A DNA stretch of 9,836 nt. Origin: Planctomycetaceae bacterium. Lineage in GTDB: Bacteria > Planctomycetota > Phycisphaerae > Phycisphaerales > SM1A02. Made by a program: the position numbers and the translations under genes. The notes beneath the pieces were generated by a model. It saw nothing but the letters and a program-made list of their open reading frames with translations. It made no database searches and had not been told where the DNA came from. The stretch lies in contig NYVB01000148.1 in the NCBI GenBank assembly GCA_002684315.1, positions 4,891 to 14,726 on the forward strand, written 5' to 3'. Below are positions 1 to 8,000 of the stretch, piece after piece (within the stretch, counting starts at the first letter, position 1; every line of letters starts with the position of its first letter).

Positions 1-1565
1 AAATCATCGGCGGCCGCCAGTTCCGCCGCATGGTTGATCTCTTCATCCGTGGCTCCGCGTCGGCCGTAGCCGATGTTCGATCGAACCGTTCCGTCGAAGA
101 GGAAGACGTCCTGTTCAACGATGCCCAGAAGCCTTCGGTAGGAGTCGAGCGAGATGTTTCTGATGTCTTCGCCATCCAGCAGGATTCTTCCGCCGGTGGG
201 GTCGTAGAACCGAGCGACGAGATTGCAGCAGGTGGTCTTGCCCGCACCCGATCGGCCGACGAGAGCGACCAACGACCCCGGCTCGACGTTGAAACTGATG
301 CCTTCAAGCGCCGGCATGTCCGAGTCCGGATAGTTGAAACTCAGATCTTCGAGCGTCATCCGACCTTCGACCCGTGCGGAGACGATCTCTCGGGCCCCCT
401 CGACATCCGGCATCTCCTTGGGTTCCTCGACGAGATCGAGGACCCGGTCCAGACCCGCTAGGTTGGTCTGGAACATCGTGGCGCTGTTGGCCAGCGTTTC
501 AATGGGGCCGAAGAGCATCGCCAGGTAGGCGAGGAACATCACAAGATCACCGGTGGTGATCGTGCCTTCGATGACCTGCTTTCCTCCGAACCACAGAAGG
601 GCCGCGGAGGCCATCGGAAGCAGGAGGCTCCAGGCGAGTTCGACGCCTCGCGCCCACCACCACACGTAGATCTCCTTGCGAAGCATCACGTGGTTTCCGG
701 TCACGTATCGACTTGACTCGGAGCGGCTTCGAGCGAATCCTCGAACCACCCTCATGCCGCCGAACGACTCGGTGGCATGCGAGTCGATCTCCTGACGTTG
801 CATTCGAATGTCTCGATACATGGGTCGTATCCGACCGATCCAGGTCCGGTGCGTGTACCAGATCAAGGGAAAGAGGGCGACCGCGCCGACCAGCAGTCGC
901 CAATCGACGAATGCCAGGACCGCGAGGGATCCGAGCAACTGGATGATCGCCCGCCATGGGTTGTAGATCATCGCGAAGACGAGATCGGCCACACCGCCCG
1001 CATCCTCGCGAATCAGGCTCGTGGCGCCACCCGAGGTGAGTTCCTGGACCTTGTGAAGTGGTAGTTTCGAGGCATGGTCGAAGGCCTCGTGGCGCATCGA
1101 TGACTGCAGACGTTTCACGGTCTGAGTCGCCTTCCAGCGACCGGTGATTCCCAGCAACGTCGAAAGCACGGAGACCACCACCACGATTCCAACGAGAATC
1201 AACAGTTGATCGACCGGCGTCTTGGGAATGCTCTCGCTCCCCGGGACCAGTCTGAGCACCGTCTCCGGGAGTGGGTCCCCGTTGAAGACCTGGTCCACCG
1301 CGAATTTGGTGACGAGCGGTGGGATGAGCGCCAGCACCGTCGCGATGGTGAGGGTGCCGAGTGCGATCGCCATCGAACTTCGATAGGGGGCGAGTCGGCC
1401 GAGAAAGGTTCTGAACAGTTCGCCGAAGGACCGCGTGCGTTGCGCGCTGCGCTCCTGCGAATGCCAGGAGACGACCTTGTCCTTGCGCCTGTTGCGAGCC
1501 TTCTTCCTGGAATTCTCCTGGTACTTCTTGAATCTCAGTCGGGAGGAGCGTGTGTGGGGGGTCAT
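1..1565 (-). CDS. MsbA-like ABC exporter, fused membrane and ATPase domains (3' end cut by window edge)
   Basis: This is an ABC exporter half-transporter that would work as a dimer in the inner membrane, using ATP to move a lipid, peptide or drug-like substrate outward. Reading from the ATG at 1565 gives 521 codons before the window ends. Residues 1-55 are a strongly basic extension rich in Arg and Lys. Residues about 60-370 form the transmembrane domain, with hydrophobic segments near 65-85, 120-140, 205-235 and 310-350. The nucleotide-binding domain starts near 400. Its Walker A is GRSGAGKTT (437-445), with catalytic Lys443. The Q-loop is VEQDVFLFDGTV, with Gln485. The signature motif, Walker B and H-loop lie beyond the window. 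The start overlaps the stop of the methyltransferase gene as ATGA, with GGAAGAG about 10 bases upstream as a ribosome site. The fold call is secure from sequence. The substrate is unknown; a lipid is only suggested by the LAB_N gene two places upstream. Confidence 0.93.
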   Translation of the reverse strand, partial: MTPHTRSSRLRFKKYQENSRKKARNRRKDKVVSWHSQERSAQRTRSFGELFRTFLGRLAPYRSSMAIALGTLTIATVLALIPPLVTKFAVDQVFNGDPLPETVLRLVPGSESIPKTPVDQLLILVGIVVVVSVLSTLLGITGRWKATQTVKRLQSSMRHEAFDHASKLPLHKVQELTSGGATSLIREDAGGVADLVFAMIYNPWRAIIQLLGSLAVLAFVDWRLLVGAVALFPLIWYTHRTWIGRIRPMYRDIRMQRQEIDSHATESFGGMRVVRGFARSRSESSRYVTGNHVMLRKEIYVWWWARGVELAWSLLLPMASAALLWFGGKQVIEGTITTGDLVMFLAYLAMLFGPIETLANSATMFQTNLAGLDRVLDLVEEPKEMPDVEGAREIVSARVEGRMTLEDLSFNYPDSDMPALEGISFNVEPGSLVALVGRSGAGKTTCCNLVARFYDPTGGRILLDGEDIRNISLDSYRRLLGIVEQDVFLFDGTVRSNIGYGRRGATDEEINHAAELAAADD

Positions 1566-2653
1566 GAGGCTGTTTCTCTTCCCGGTCTTCGTTGTCTTCT
1601 GATTTCTGGATTTCCCAGCTGGCCGCACGCGGCCATCACATCCCGGCCCTTGGTGCCGCGTCGCTTGGTGAACTGTCCGTTGGCGGTCGCTCGTCCCACG
1701 AAGGCATCGACCGAAGCCTCGGTCGGTGCCGGCCAGGGTGACTCTCTTCGAGGGTTGTACGGGATCACGTTCAAGGAGCAACGAAGCGGTTGGAGCCAAC
1801 GACAGAGTCGGTCGCACTGATCGAGTGAATCGTTGACCCCGGGGATCAGCACGTATTCGATGAGCAAGGCGGAACCACCTCGAAGCGGAAATTCAAGAAG
1901 CGCACCCTGCAAGGCTTCCAGATCCATCGCTCGATTGATCGGCATCAGGTCGTTTCGGACCTCGTCATCTGGTGCGTTGACCGAGACCGCCAGATTCAGT
2001 CGGTGGAAACCGTCCTCGCCGACCAGTTCGGACAGGCGGCGAATTCCGTCGATTCGACCCACCGTTGAGATCGTGATCTTCGAACTGGCGATCGAGGGAC
2101 CGTTGTGATCGGTCAGGACGCGGATGGCCGCGATCACCTCCTCGATGTTGTCCATCGGTTCCCCCATTCCCATGAAGACGATGTTGTTGATCTCCTCGCC
2201 GACCACATGCCGGGCTGCGAACCACTGGGCGACGATCTGTGCCGCCGAGAGATTTCGGATCAGGCCCATCTGAGCCGTTTCGCAGAAGTCACAACCCATC
2301 GCGCAACCGATCTGGCTCGAGACGCAGAGAGTCCGGGTTCGACGCCCGCCTCTGCCCTGCATCGGAATCATGACCGATTCGGTCTCATGTCGCACCCCTT
2401 GCCCCGTCCCCAGACGAAGCGTGAACTTGATGGTGTCGCCCTCAACCTCACGGGTGCCCATCGGCATGTCCTCGAGTGTGAACCATCCACCTTCTCGTCG
2501 ACCCTCACGATAGAAGGCTCGGTAGGCGGCGATGGCGTCGATCCCGGGGATGCCCAGGTCCGCTGATTCTTTCACGAATGCTTCACTGGTCAGGCCCAGA
2601 ATCGCGGGTCCTCGGCTTTCGGGGCAGGTGCTCTCGGGTGCCTTCGAGCTCAT
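1562..2653 (-). CDS. Cfr/RlmN-family radical SAM RNA methyltransferase (probable 23S rRNA A2503 C2-methyltransferase)
   Basis: The family methylates adenine in 23S rRNA (and in tRNA for RlmN) using a [4Fe-4S] cluster, SAM and a methyl-cysteine intermediate. The 363-residue protein carries the cluster motif CxxxCxxC at Cys117, Cys121 and Cys124. It also has the SAM-binding stretch GMGEPMDN (162-169), KITISTVG (192-199), LIPGVND (269-275), NVIPYNP (295-301), and the catalytic C-terminal AACGQL with Cys343. These follow Escherichia coli RlmN in order. Two differences stand out. The N-terminal domain is short and divergent, without a clear match to the usual RlmN accessory domain. The usual SLHAP motif reads SVNAP (224-228). 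It may therefore be an RlmN-like paralogue and not the housekeeping enzyme, so no symbol is given. The ATG at 2653 is preceded by GGAAGGCGAGG and overlaps the upstream stop as ATGA. Confidence 0.88.
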   Translation of the reverse strand: MSSKAPESTCPESRGPAILGLTSEAFVKESADLGIPGIDAIAAYRAFYREGRREGGWFTLEDMPMGTREVEGDTIKFTLRLGTGQGVRHETESVMIPMQGRGGRRTRTLCVSSQIGCAMGCDFCETAQMGLIRNLSAAQIVAQWFAARHVVGEEINNIVFMGMGEPMDNIEEVIAAIRVLTDHNGPSIASSKITISTVGRIDGIRRLSELVGEDGFHRLNLAVSVNAPDDEVRNDLMPINRAMDLEALQGALLEFPLRGGSALLIEYVLIPGVNDSLDQCDRLCRWLQPLRCSLNVIPYNPRRESPWPAPTEASVDAFVGRATANGQFTKRRGTKGRDVMAACGQLGNPEIRRQRRPGRETAS

Positions 2654-3336
2654 GAACCCTCGCCTTCCAGGGCTGGTTCGGGATCTGCATCATCCCGAAG
2701 TCCCGGGGACGATCGGTGGGTGCTGCCACGACCGTAGATGAGGGAGAGGTTTCTCAGATAGATGAACCAACCAAGGCCTTGCCCGAGTATGCCCACGATG
2801 TCCTTGCGCCAGATGAAATAGACGAGCAGCATGGAGGCGCCCATCAGTGACAGCCACCAGAAGGCCACCGGCACCGTGGAGCGGCCTCTGCGTTCGCTGA
2901 CCATCCATTGCACGACCATCCTTCCGGTGAACAAGGCCTGTCCCAGCAACCCCACCAGAACCCAGGCGATGCCAATCGGACTCGTGATGTTGAACAGGCG
3001 ATTGATGAAATCTCGTCCCTGCTCCCTCTGAAAGTGTCGCTTGGCGAATTGAAGTGGCGTGAGTGTCTCGAAGGAGCCGTCGGGTCGCTCCAGACGGTAG
3101 ACGAGTGTCCCGTCCTCCTGCTCGAGCAGTGAGATGTCCTCACCCCAGCCCTCGATCTCGATGGATGCCGAACTCCGATCATCCTGAAGCGACGGAAGGG
3201 GGCCCGCGTCGGCGCCCGTGCCCGTGAGCAGGATCGTCGAGATGATCAGGGCCATCAGCAGGATTGTGGGTGTGTTCGGGGGTGACATCGCGTGGTGATC
3301 CGATTCGGCAAGTGGTCGCTCAGAACATGGTATCAC
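2650..3336 (-). CDS. Lipid A biosynthesis N-terminal (LAB_N) domain membrane protein with extracytoplasmic N-terminal region
   Basis: The C-terminal half (about 120-203) matches the LAB_N family: GLLGQALFTGRMVVQW (129-144), SERRGRSTVPVAFWWLSL (147-164), then RKDIVGILGQ and YLRNLSLIYG (193-202). LAB_N proteins are small multi-helix membrane proteins, sometimes linked to lipid A synthesis, whose biochemical role is not settled. Three hydrophobic helices are visible (about 121-140, 155-176, 180-200). The N-terminus looks like a signal peptide or first membrane segment (about 23-40). It is followed by a soluble stretch (about 45-110) with a DGTLVYRLERPDGSFETLT motif, probably outside the cytoplasm. 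The start is uncertain. GTG at 3336 gives 228 residues; ATG at 3288 removes 16 residues and leaves a cleaner signal sequence, so it may be the real start. The stop overlaps the methyltransferase start as ATGA. It is the first gene of the left operon. Confidence 0.85.
   Translation of the reverse strand: MIPCSERPLAESDHHAMSPPNTPTILLMALIISTILLTGTGADAGPLPSLQDDRSSASIEIEGWGEDISLLEQEDGTLVYRLERPDGSFETLTPLQFAKRHFQREQGRDFINRLFNITSPIGIAWVLVGLLGQALFTGRMVVQWMVSERRGRSTVPVAFWWLSLMGASMLLVYFIWRKDIVGILGQGLGWFIYLRNLSLIYGRGSTHRSSPGLRDDADPEPALEGEGS
2658..2668 (-). promoter_or_regulatory. Ribosome binding site of the radical SAM methyltransferase gene
   Basis: On the minus strand this reads GGAAGGCGAGG. The GAGG ends four bases before the ATG at 2653, and the GGAAGG ends nine bases before it. 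It lies inside the end of the LAB_N gene and supports the ATG that overlaps the upstream stop. Confidence 0.6.
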
Positions 3337-3402
3337 CTGCGATCAAGGCGCTAGACTATTGAAACGAATTCCTCCTTCAGAACCCGCATCAAGAGCACGC
3401 TC
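3337..3402. promoter_or_regulatory. Divergent intergenic region between the two operons
   Basis: These 66 bases (about 114 if the LAB_N gene starts at 3288) are the only space between two back-to-back gene groups, so promoters for both are expected here. On the plus strand TAGACT at 3352-3357 is a possible -10 element, but no convincing -35 lies 16-18 bases upstream. On the minus strand TTGATG (3387-3392) resembles a -35 but lacks a good -10. No clear operator or palindrome was seen. The region is assigned from gene layout, not from motif strength. Confidence 0.4.
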
Positions 3403-3801
3403 ATGCACATGCGCAACCCCGGTCATTCCCACGGTCCACCGACCGTCCCCGTCAAATTCATCCTCGAGGATCCGGAGGGTCTCACCGAGACCGACCAGAC
3501 CGAATGGAACCTGATGGGGGGTGTTGGCGAGACCCTGCTGGAACTCGCCGTCGAGAAGGGCATCAACATCGAGCATGCCTGTGGGGCGGTCTGTGCCTGT
3601 TCGACCTGCCACGTCTATCTCGAGAAGGGTGAGGGCTTCATCTCCGAAGCCGATGAGGATGAAGAGGACAGAGTCGAAGAGGCCCCGGGACTTCAGATCA
3701 ATTCCCGTCTTGCCTGTCAGTGCACCATCGAAGGCGAGGGGCCCATCGAGGTCCGTGTCCCTTCATGGAACCGCAATGCCATCAAGGAAGTTCCTCACTG
3801 A
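3403..3801 (+). CDS. fdx: ISC-type [2Fe-2S] ferredoxin
   Basis: This adrenodoxin-like ferredoxin carries electrons for iron-sulfur cluster assembly on the IscU scaffold in the cytoplasm. The 132-residue protein has cluster ligands in the pattern C-x5-C-x2-C-x35-C: Cys60, Cys66, Cys69 and Cys105. The spacing equals that of Escherichia coli Fdx. Other shared landmarks are IEHACGAVCACSTCHVYL (56-73), the acidic partner-binding stretch SEADEDEEDRVEEAPGL (81-97), SRLACQ (101-106), and the tail VPSWNRNAIKEV. Extra cysteines at 64 and 107 flank the ligands; Cys64 has a counterpart in E. coli. The start is ATG 3403 with AAGAG seven bases upstream; ATG 3409 is possible and would remove only two residues. 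About 14 N-terminal residues, rich in His and Pro, extend beyond the fold. It opens the right operon, and iscX follows within 4-13 bases, which supports the ISC assignment. Confidence 0.94.
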   Translation: MHMRNPGHSHGPPTVPVKFILEDPEGLTETDQTEWNLMGGVGETLLELAVEKGINIEHACGAVCACSTCHVYLEKGEGFISEADEDEEDRVEEAPGLQINSRLACQCTIEGEGPIEVRVPSWNRNAIKEVPH

Positions 3802-3814
3802 TTGGATGTGTGTC

Positions 3815-4036
3815 ATGAATGAGAACGGCGGAGCGTACCACTGGCTCGATGTGACTCGGATCGCAGAGGAGCTTGCCGATGCTCATCCCGACTGCGATCC
3901 TGCAGCCATCACCTTTCCTGCACTGACGACCCTGGTCCGAGCGCTTCCCGGATTCGAGGAGCGTGCGGGGCACCCGTGCAACGAACGAATTCTCGAAGCG
4001 ATCCAACTGGGCTGGATCGAGGAGAGCGCTGAATGA
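3815..4036 (+). CDS. iscX: IscX, Fe-S cluster assembly regulator or adaptor
   Basis: IscX is a small acidic protein that binds the cysteine desulfurase IscS and iron, and adjusts the rate of cluster assembly. The 73-residue product matches the family along its whole length. It has YHWLDVTRIAEELADAHPD (8-26) with the Trp-x-Asp start, then DPAAITF (28-34), LVRALPGFEE (40-49), and NERILEAIQLGWIEE (56-70), where E. coli has NEKILEAILLVWLDE. The ATG at 3815 is chosen because family members begin a few residues before the Trp-x-Asp. An in-frame ATG at 3806 would add three residues and leave a 4-base gap after fdx. The end overlaps the amidase start as ATGA. The fdx-iscX order is the normal tail of an isc operon, but iscS, iscU, iscA, hscB and hscA are not in this window. 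Confidence 0.93.
   Translation: MNENGGAYHWLDVTRIAEELADAHPDCDPAAITFPALTTLVRALPGFEERAGHPCNERILEAIQLGWIEESAE
4019..4026 (+). promoter_or_regulatory. Ribosome binding site of the amidase gene
   Basis: GAGGAGAG lies inside the end of iscX, with its GGAG core eight bases before the ATG at 4033. It supports that start and translation coupled to iscX. Confidence 0.65.
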
Positions 4037-5019
4037 CGGTCTACGCCGCCTGCTGCCAGACGGCATTCGACTGCCCGGGGCACCGTGATCAGATCGCCTC
4101 GCGTGTCGATCGAATGCTTGAGATGGCCGATGGTGCCATCAAGGGCTACGCACCCTTTCACGACATACGACTCATCGTGTTTCCTGAATTCGCGCACGCC
4201 GCACCGATTCATCCGACGGTCGAGGAACTGGAGCGCGATCTCGCGGTCGAGATGCCGAACGAACACATCGATCGGTACACACGATTCTGCGCCGATCGTG
4301 GCGTCTGGATTCAGACCGGCAGCTTCATCGAACGAGACCCGGACCATCCCGGGATCCTGTTCAACAGCACCGCGCTGGTCGGACCGGAAGGACTCCTCTC
4401 GGTCTACCGCAAGGTCAATCCCTGGATTCCCTGGGAGCTGCATGCCAGCCCTCACGATCTTCCCGCCTACGACCGAAATCCCTTTCCCGTGGTGGAGACC
4501 GAGATCGGACGCATCGGATGCGCCATCTGCTACGACTGGTTGTTTCCGGAAACGATTCGCCAGCTCGCCTTCAACGGTGCTGAGATTCTGATCCGAGTCA
4601 GCGCCTACATGGATCCCTGGGGCGCGACCGCTCCCATGGATTGGTGGACCCTCTTCAATCGGGCGCGAGCCGTGGAGAACACCGCCCTGGTGGTCGCCTG
4701 CAACCAAGGCGCTTCTCTGGCTCAATACGGCCCTTTTTCCTGGCCGGGCGGCAGCATGCTGGTCGACTGGGACGGGCGAATCCTTAGTCAGGCCTCCGCC
4801 GGAGCCGGTGAACAGATCGTGGTCGGTCCTCTCGATGTGACCACGCTTCGCAAGGAACGTGAACGTCGGCACGGACACGACATGCGCGGCCATCTTCGAA
4901 GCGAGATTCACACGTATCTGAACGAACCCCATCTGGCATCCGCCGGTGGTTGTCCGGCTCCCGATGAACTGGCGGCTCGGATCGCTCGTTCGAAGGACGG
5001 GCTTGGAAAGGACTCCTGA
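4033..5019 (+). CDS. Nitrilase-superfamily carbon-nitrogen hydrolase (probable amidase)
   Basis: The enzyme hydrolyses a C-N bond of an amide or carbamoyl compound through a thioester on its catalytic cysteine. The family triad is visible: Glu52 in FPEFAH, Lys127 in YRKVNPW, and Cys166 in GCAICYDW. A further Glu135 in IPWELH matches the second glutamate that aliphatic amidases and formamidases have after the Lys. Together with LIRVSAYMDP (186-195) this suggests a place near the AmiE/AmiF branch, but the substrate cannot be read from sequence. The 328-residue length is normal and there is no signal peptide, so it should be cytoplasmic. The C-terminal tail (about 270-328) is basic and then polar. 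The start overlaps the iscX stop (ATGA) and the stop overlaps the lipoprotein start (TGATG). Its position between Fe-S assembly genes and envelope genes gives no clear role. Confidence 0.9.
   Translation: MTVYAACCQTAFDCPGHRDQIASRVDRMLEMADGAIKGYAPFHDIRLIVFPEFAHAAPIHPTVEELERDLAVEMPNEHIDRYTRFCADRGVWIQTGSFIERDPDHPGILFNSTALVGPEGLLSVYRKVNPWIPWELHASPHDLPAYDRNPFPVVETEIGRIGCAICYDWLFPETIRQLAFNGAEILIRVSAYMDPWGATAPMDWWTLFNRARAVENTALVVACNQGASLAQYGPFSWPGGSMLVDWDGRILSQASAGAGEQIVVGPLDVTTLRKERERRHGHDMRGHLRSEIHTYLNEPHLASAGGCPAPDELAARIARSKDGLGKDS
5005..5012 (+). promoter_or_regulatory. Ribosome binding site of the TPR/FG-GAP lipoprotein gene
   Basis: GGAAAGGA sits six bases before the ATG at 5019, inside the end of the amidase gene. 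It is the strongest ribosome site in the window and fixes the lipoprotein start, which gives a well-formed lipoprotein signal. Confidence 0.75.
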
Positions 5020-8000
5020 TGAGACGTTCATGTCTTCTGGCCTTGTTCTCATCTCTGCTCTTGAGCGGATGCGGGCGCACGCCATCCGCGCCGGTCGATG
5101 AATCGGTCTACGTCGACGCACTCAACGAAGGCGTCGGTCTGATGGGGCGTTTCGAATTCGAAGCCGCTGGTGAAGCGTTCGCTCGTGCGGTGGAGATGCG
5201 ACCGCAGGCTCTGGTGCCTCGACTCGATGCAGGAATCTCGATTCTCAATCGAAGTGATGATGATGCGCAGATCATTGCCCTCGAGCGTTTTCGAACCTTG
5301 TTGGAAGAGCATCCTTTGAACCCGCGGGTGAATTACTGCGCGGCCCTGGCGCTTCAATATCTGGGTCGTCCCGACGAGGCGATGGTGCATCTCGAGGTCG
5401 TTCTCGAACAGGCGCCCGATGATGCGTATGGAACGTATTTCCTCGCCCAGGCCCTCGAACAGACCGGGACCTACGACCGGGCACGCGATCTTTTTCTCCG
5501 CGTGACCGAACTGGATCCTTATCTGCGCAGTTCCTGGCTGGGGCTCCAGCGGGGCGAAACGAGACTTGGCAACGAGGCTGCCGCGGAGTCCGCGCTCGCT
5601 GAATTTGAATCGCTCGCATTGAACCCACGTTCACGGTTGGCGGAGTATCGCTACACGAGAATGGGTCCGCTTTCATTGGCACTTGCCGGTCCCTCCGAAG
5701 CACCACCGACCGAAGGCTTCAGTCCCGCGTCCGCGTTCCAAAATCCGCAAGCGCTTCTGGAGACACCTTTCGAGACCTCCGGAACGCTTCAGGTCGTCGA
5801 CCTCGATGGTGACGGCCTGCCTGAAATCGTCTCATCCGGAGTCACCTCGGAAGGCCGAAGCTCGATCCTGGTCAGGGACTCGGGTACGGGTGGTGCCTGG
5901 CGAGTGGATGCGGGGCACCCGCTGTCCACCATCACCGCCGTGAACTGCATGCTCTTCGGTGACATCGACTCGGATGGTCGTGTCGATGCCTATGTCTGCC
6001 GTGACGGTGTCGATCATCTCATGCTGCAGACCGAGTCAGGTTCCTGGATTCGGTCCTCGGACCTCCCCGTGTTCGAGACCGACACCGTCGACGGTGCCAT
6101 CGCCGACCTTGATCATGACGGCGACCTCGACGTCTTCGCCGTGAATGCGGACGGCCCGGACCGGCTGCTCAACAACAATGGTGACGGAACGTATCGTGAC
6201 ATCGCCGTTCGGGCAGGCGTCTCCGGTGGAGAGCGACCTTCACGCAGCGTGCTCGTCGCGGATGTGGACCTCGACCGTGACGCCGATCTGATCATTCTGC
6301 ATGACACGCCTCCGCATGCGGTCTATCTCAACGACCGACTCTGGTCCTATGCTCGTTCCTCCGCTTTCGAGGGTTTCGAGGCCGCTCCACTCCTTGCGGT
6401 GTCCTCGCGCTACGGCAGCGAAAACGGTCTGGCCGTGCTGAGAACGGTGGAGGAGGGTGGCATCGCTTCCAACTGGGCGAATGACGGAGGAGCGATTCCC
6501 GCGTGGACCTCGACGGAGCGCGAAGTGCTCTGCCTTGATGCCCCTCGTTCGGTCGATCTGGTTCCCATCGATTGTACCGGTGATGGGCTCGAGGAACTCA
6601 TCGTTCGAACCGAAGCTGGTCTCTACGTTCTTTCTCCCGGGAACGAAGTGGTCGCCTCCTTCGCATCGGATCAACCCCTCGTGTCGCTTTCATCGGTGGT
6701 GCTCGATCCCGAAGAAGGACCCGGTTTGCTCACACTCTCGGAGCAGGGAGTGCTTGACGCGCGATGGCCTGCCATCGAAGTCGACGGTCGTCGAGTCCGG
6801 GGACGATTCGCCACGGTCTTCTTCAGTGGCCGTGACGATCCCGCTCAGCAGATGCGTTCGAACACCAGCGGTATCGGTGTCCGTTGGGCGGCACGAATCG
6901 GATCGAGCTGGCAGGCGGGTTCGACCTGGCGCTCGGGGTCGGGGCCGGGTCAGGGTCTGCAGCCGCAGGTGATCGGAATGGGGGGCGCCTCACGAATCGA
7001 TTTTCTCGAGATCGACTGGCCGGATGGCGTCTTTCAAAGTGAACTGCAGCTCGCTTCCGGAACCCATCGAATCGGCGAGATTCAACGACAGATCTCATCC
7101 TGTCCCCTGGTCTTCACCCGCGGACATGATGATGAGGGCTTCGAATTCATCACCGACGTTCTCGGTGTGGGCGGCATGGGTGCGATGGTGTCACCCGGAG
7201 TGACCGCACCATCGAGACCCGTCGAATCACTGTTGCTTCGCGAGGCTCCCGCCGAGCTTCGACTGGCCGAACCCATGGAGGAAGCGTGCTATCTCGATTC
7301 GATACGGGGGGTCGCGTTCGACGTTCCCGACGACTGCGAACTGGTGCTCGATGAACGTCTCGCCACCGCCGCACCCGAAGCCACGTCACTGCCTCTGGTG
7401 ATCTCCGATGTACGCAGGCCCAGCGCCGCTCGAACCGGTCATTCCAGGGATGTCCTTCAGGAGGTTCTCGAGCATGATCTTCTCGCGGTGGATCCCGGAC
7501 CGGTCGACCCCCGATTCATCGGCCTCCTCGAGGGCGAGTCGCTGCTCGAACTCGAGTTCGCCGACTCCATCGACGGATGTGACGTCCTGCTCGCCGAGGG
7601 CTGGGTCGAGTATCCCTACTCGCAGACCGTCTTCGCGGCATGGCAGGCCGGTGCGTCGTACCAGCCACCGACTCTGGAAGCTCGAACCGCATCCGGTGAC
7701 TGGGTGACCATCTCGGAATCCTTCGGATATCCGGCAGGCATGCCGCGGGCGATGGCTCTGCCGATTCCTCGATTGCCTGAAGGCTGCCGTGCCTTGCGAC
7801 TGCGCTCCAATCAGGAGATCTACTGGGATCGCATCCGGGTGGGTGTCCGGCACTCTGGTTCGCTCGAGCCTCTCGAGCTGCCCATGACCGATGCGACGCT
7901 TGCCTTCTGCGGCTTCCCGCGTCGGAGCACCGGTCTTCAACGCCAGCCCATGTACGACTACGCCCACCGGGATCAGTTCGGTGATGTTCGTCATCAAGCC

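Noticed and set aside
2105..2566. 153-residue plus-strand open frame
   Set aside because: It is opposite the radical SAM domain, including the CxxxCxxC motif, and has no features of its own.
3371..3377. Perfect AAGGAGG on the minus strand upstream of the LAB_N gene
   Set aside because: It is 34 or more bases from the possible starts (3336, 3288) and no start codon lies at ribosome-site distance, so it is probably chance.
3883..5121. 412-residue open frame on the minus strand opposite iscX and the amidase
   Set aside because: It is antisense to two genes with clear family motifs, shows no recognisable domain, and is rich in Arg, Gly and Asp as expected from the codon bias of the opposite strand.
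5781..6640. Repeated GAC-rich segments that might be a DNA repeat array
   Set aside because: They encode the FG-GAP DxDxDG loops. The similarity is at protein level and the spacing is irregular, so no separate DNA repeat is called.
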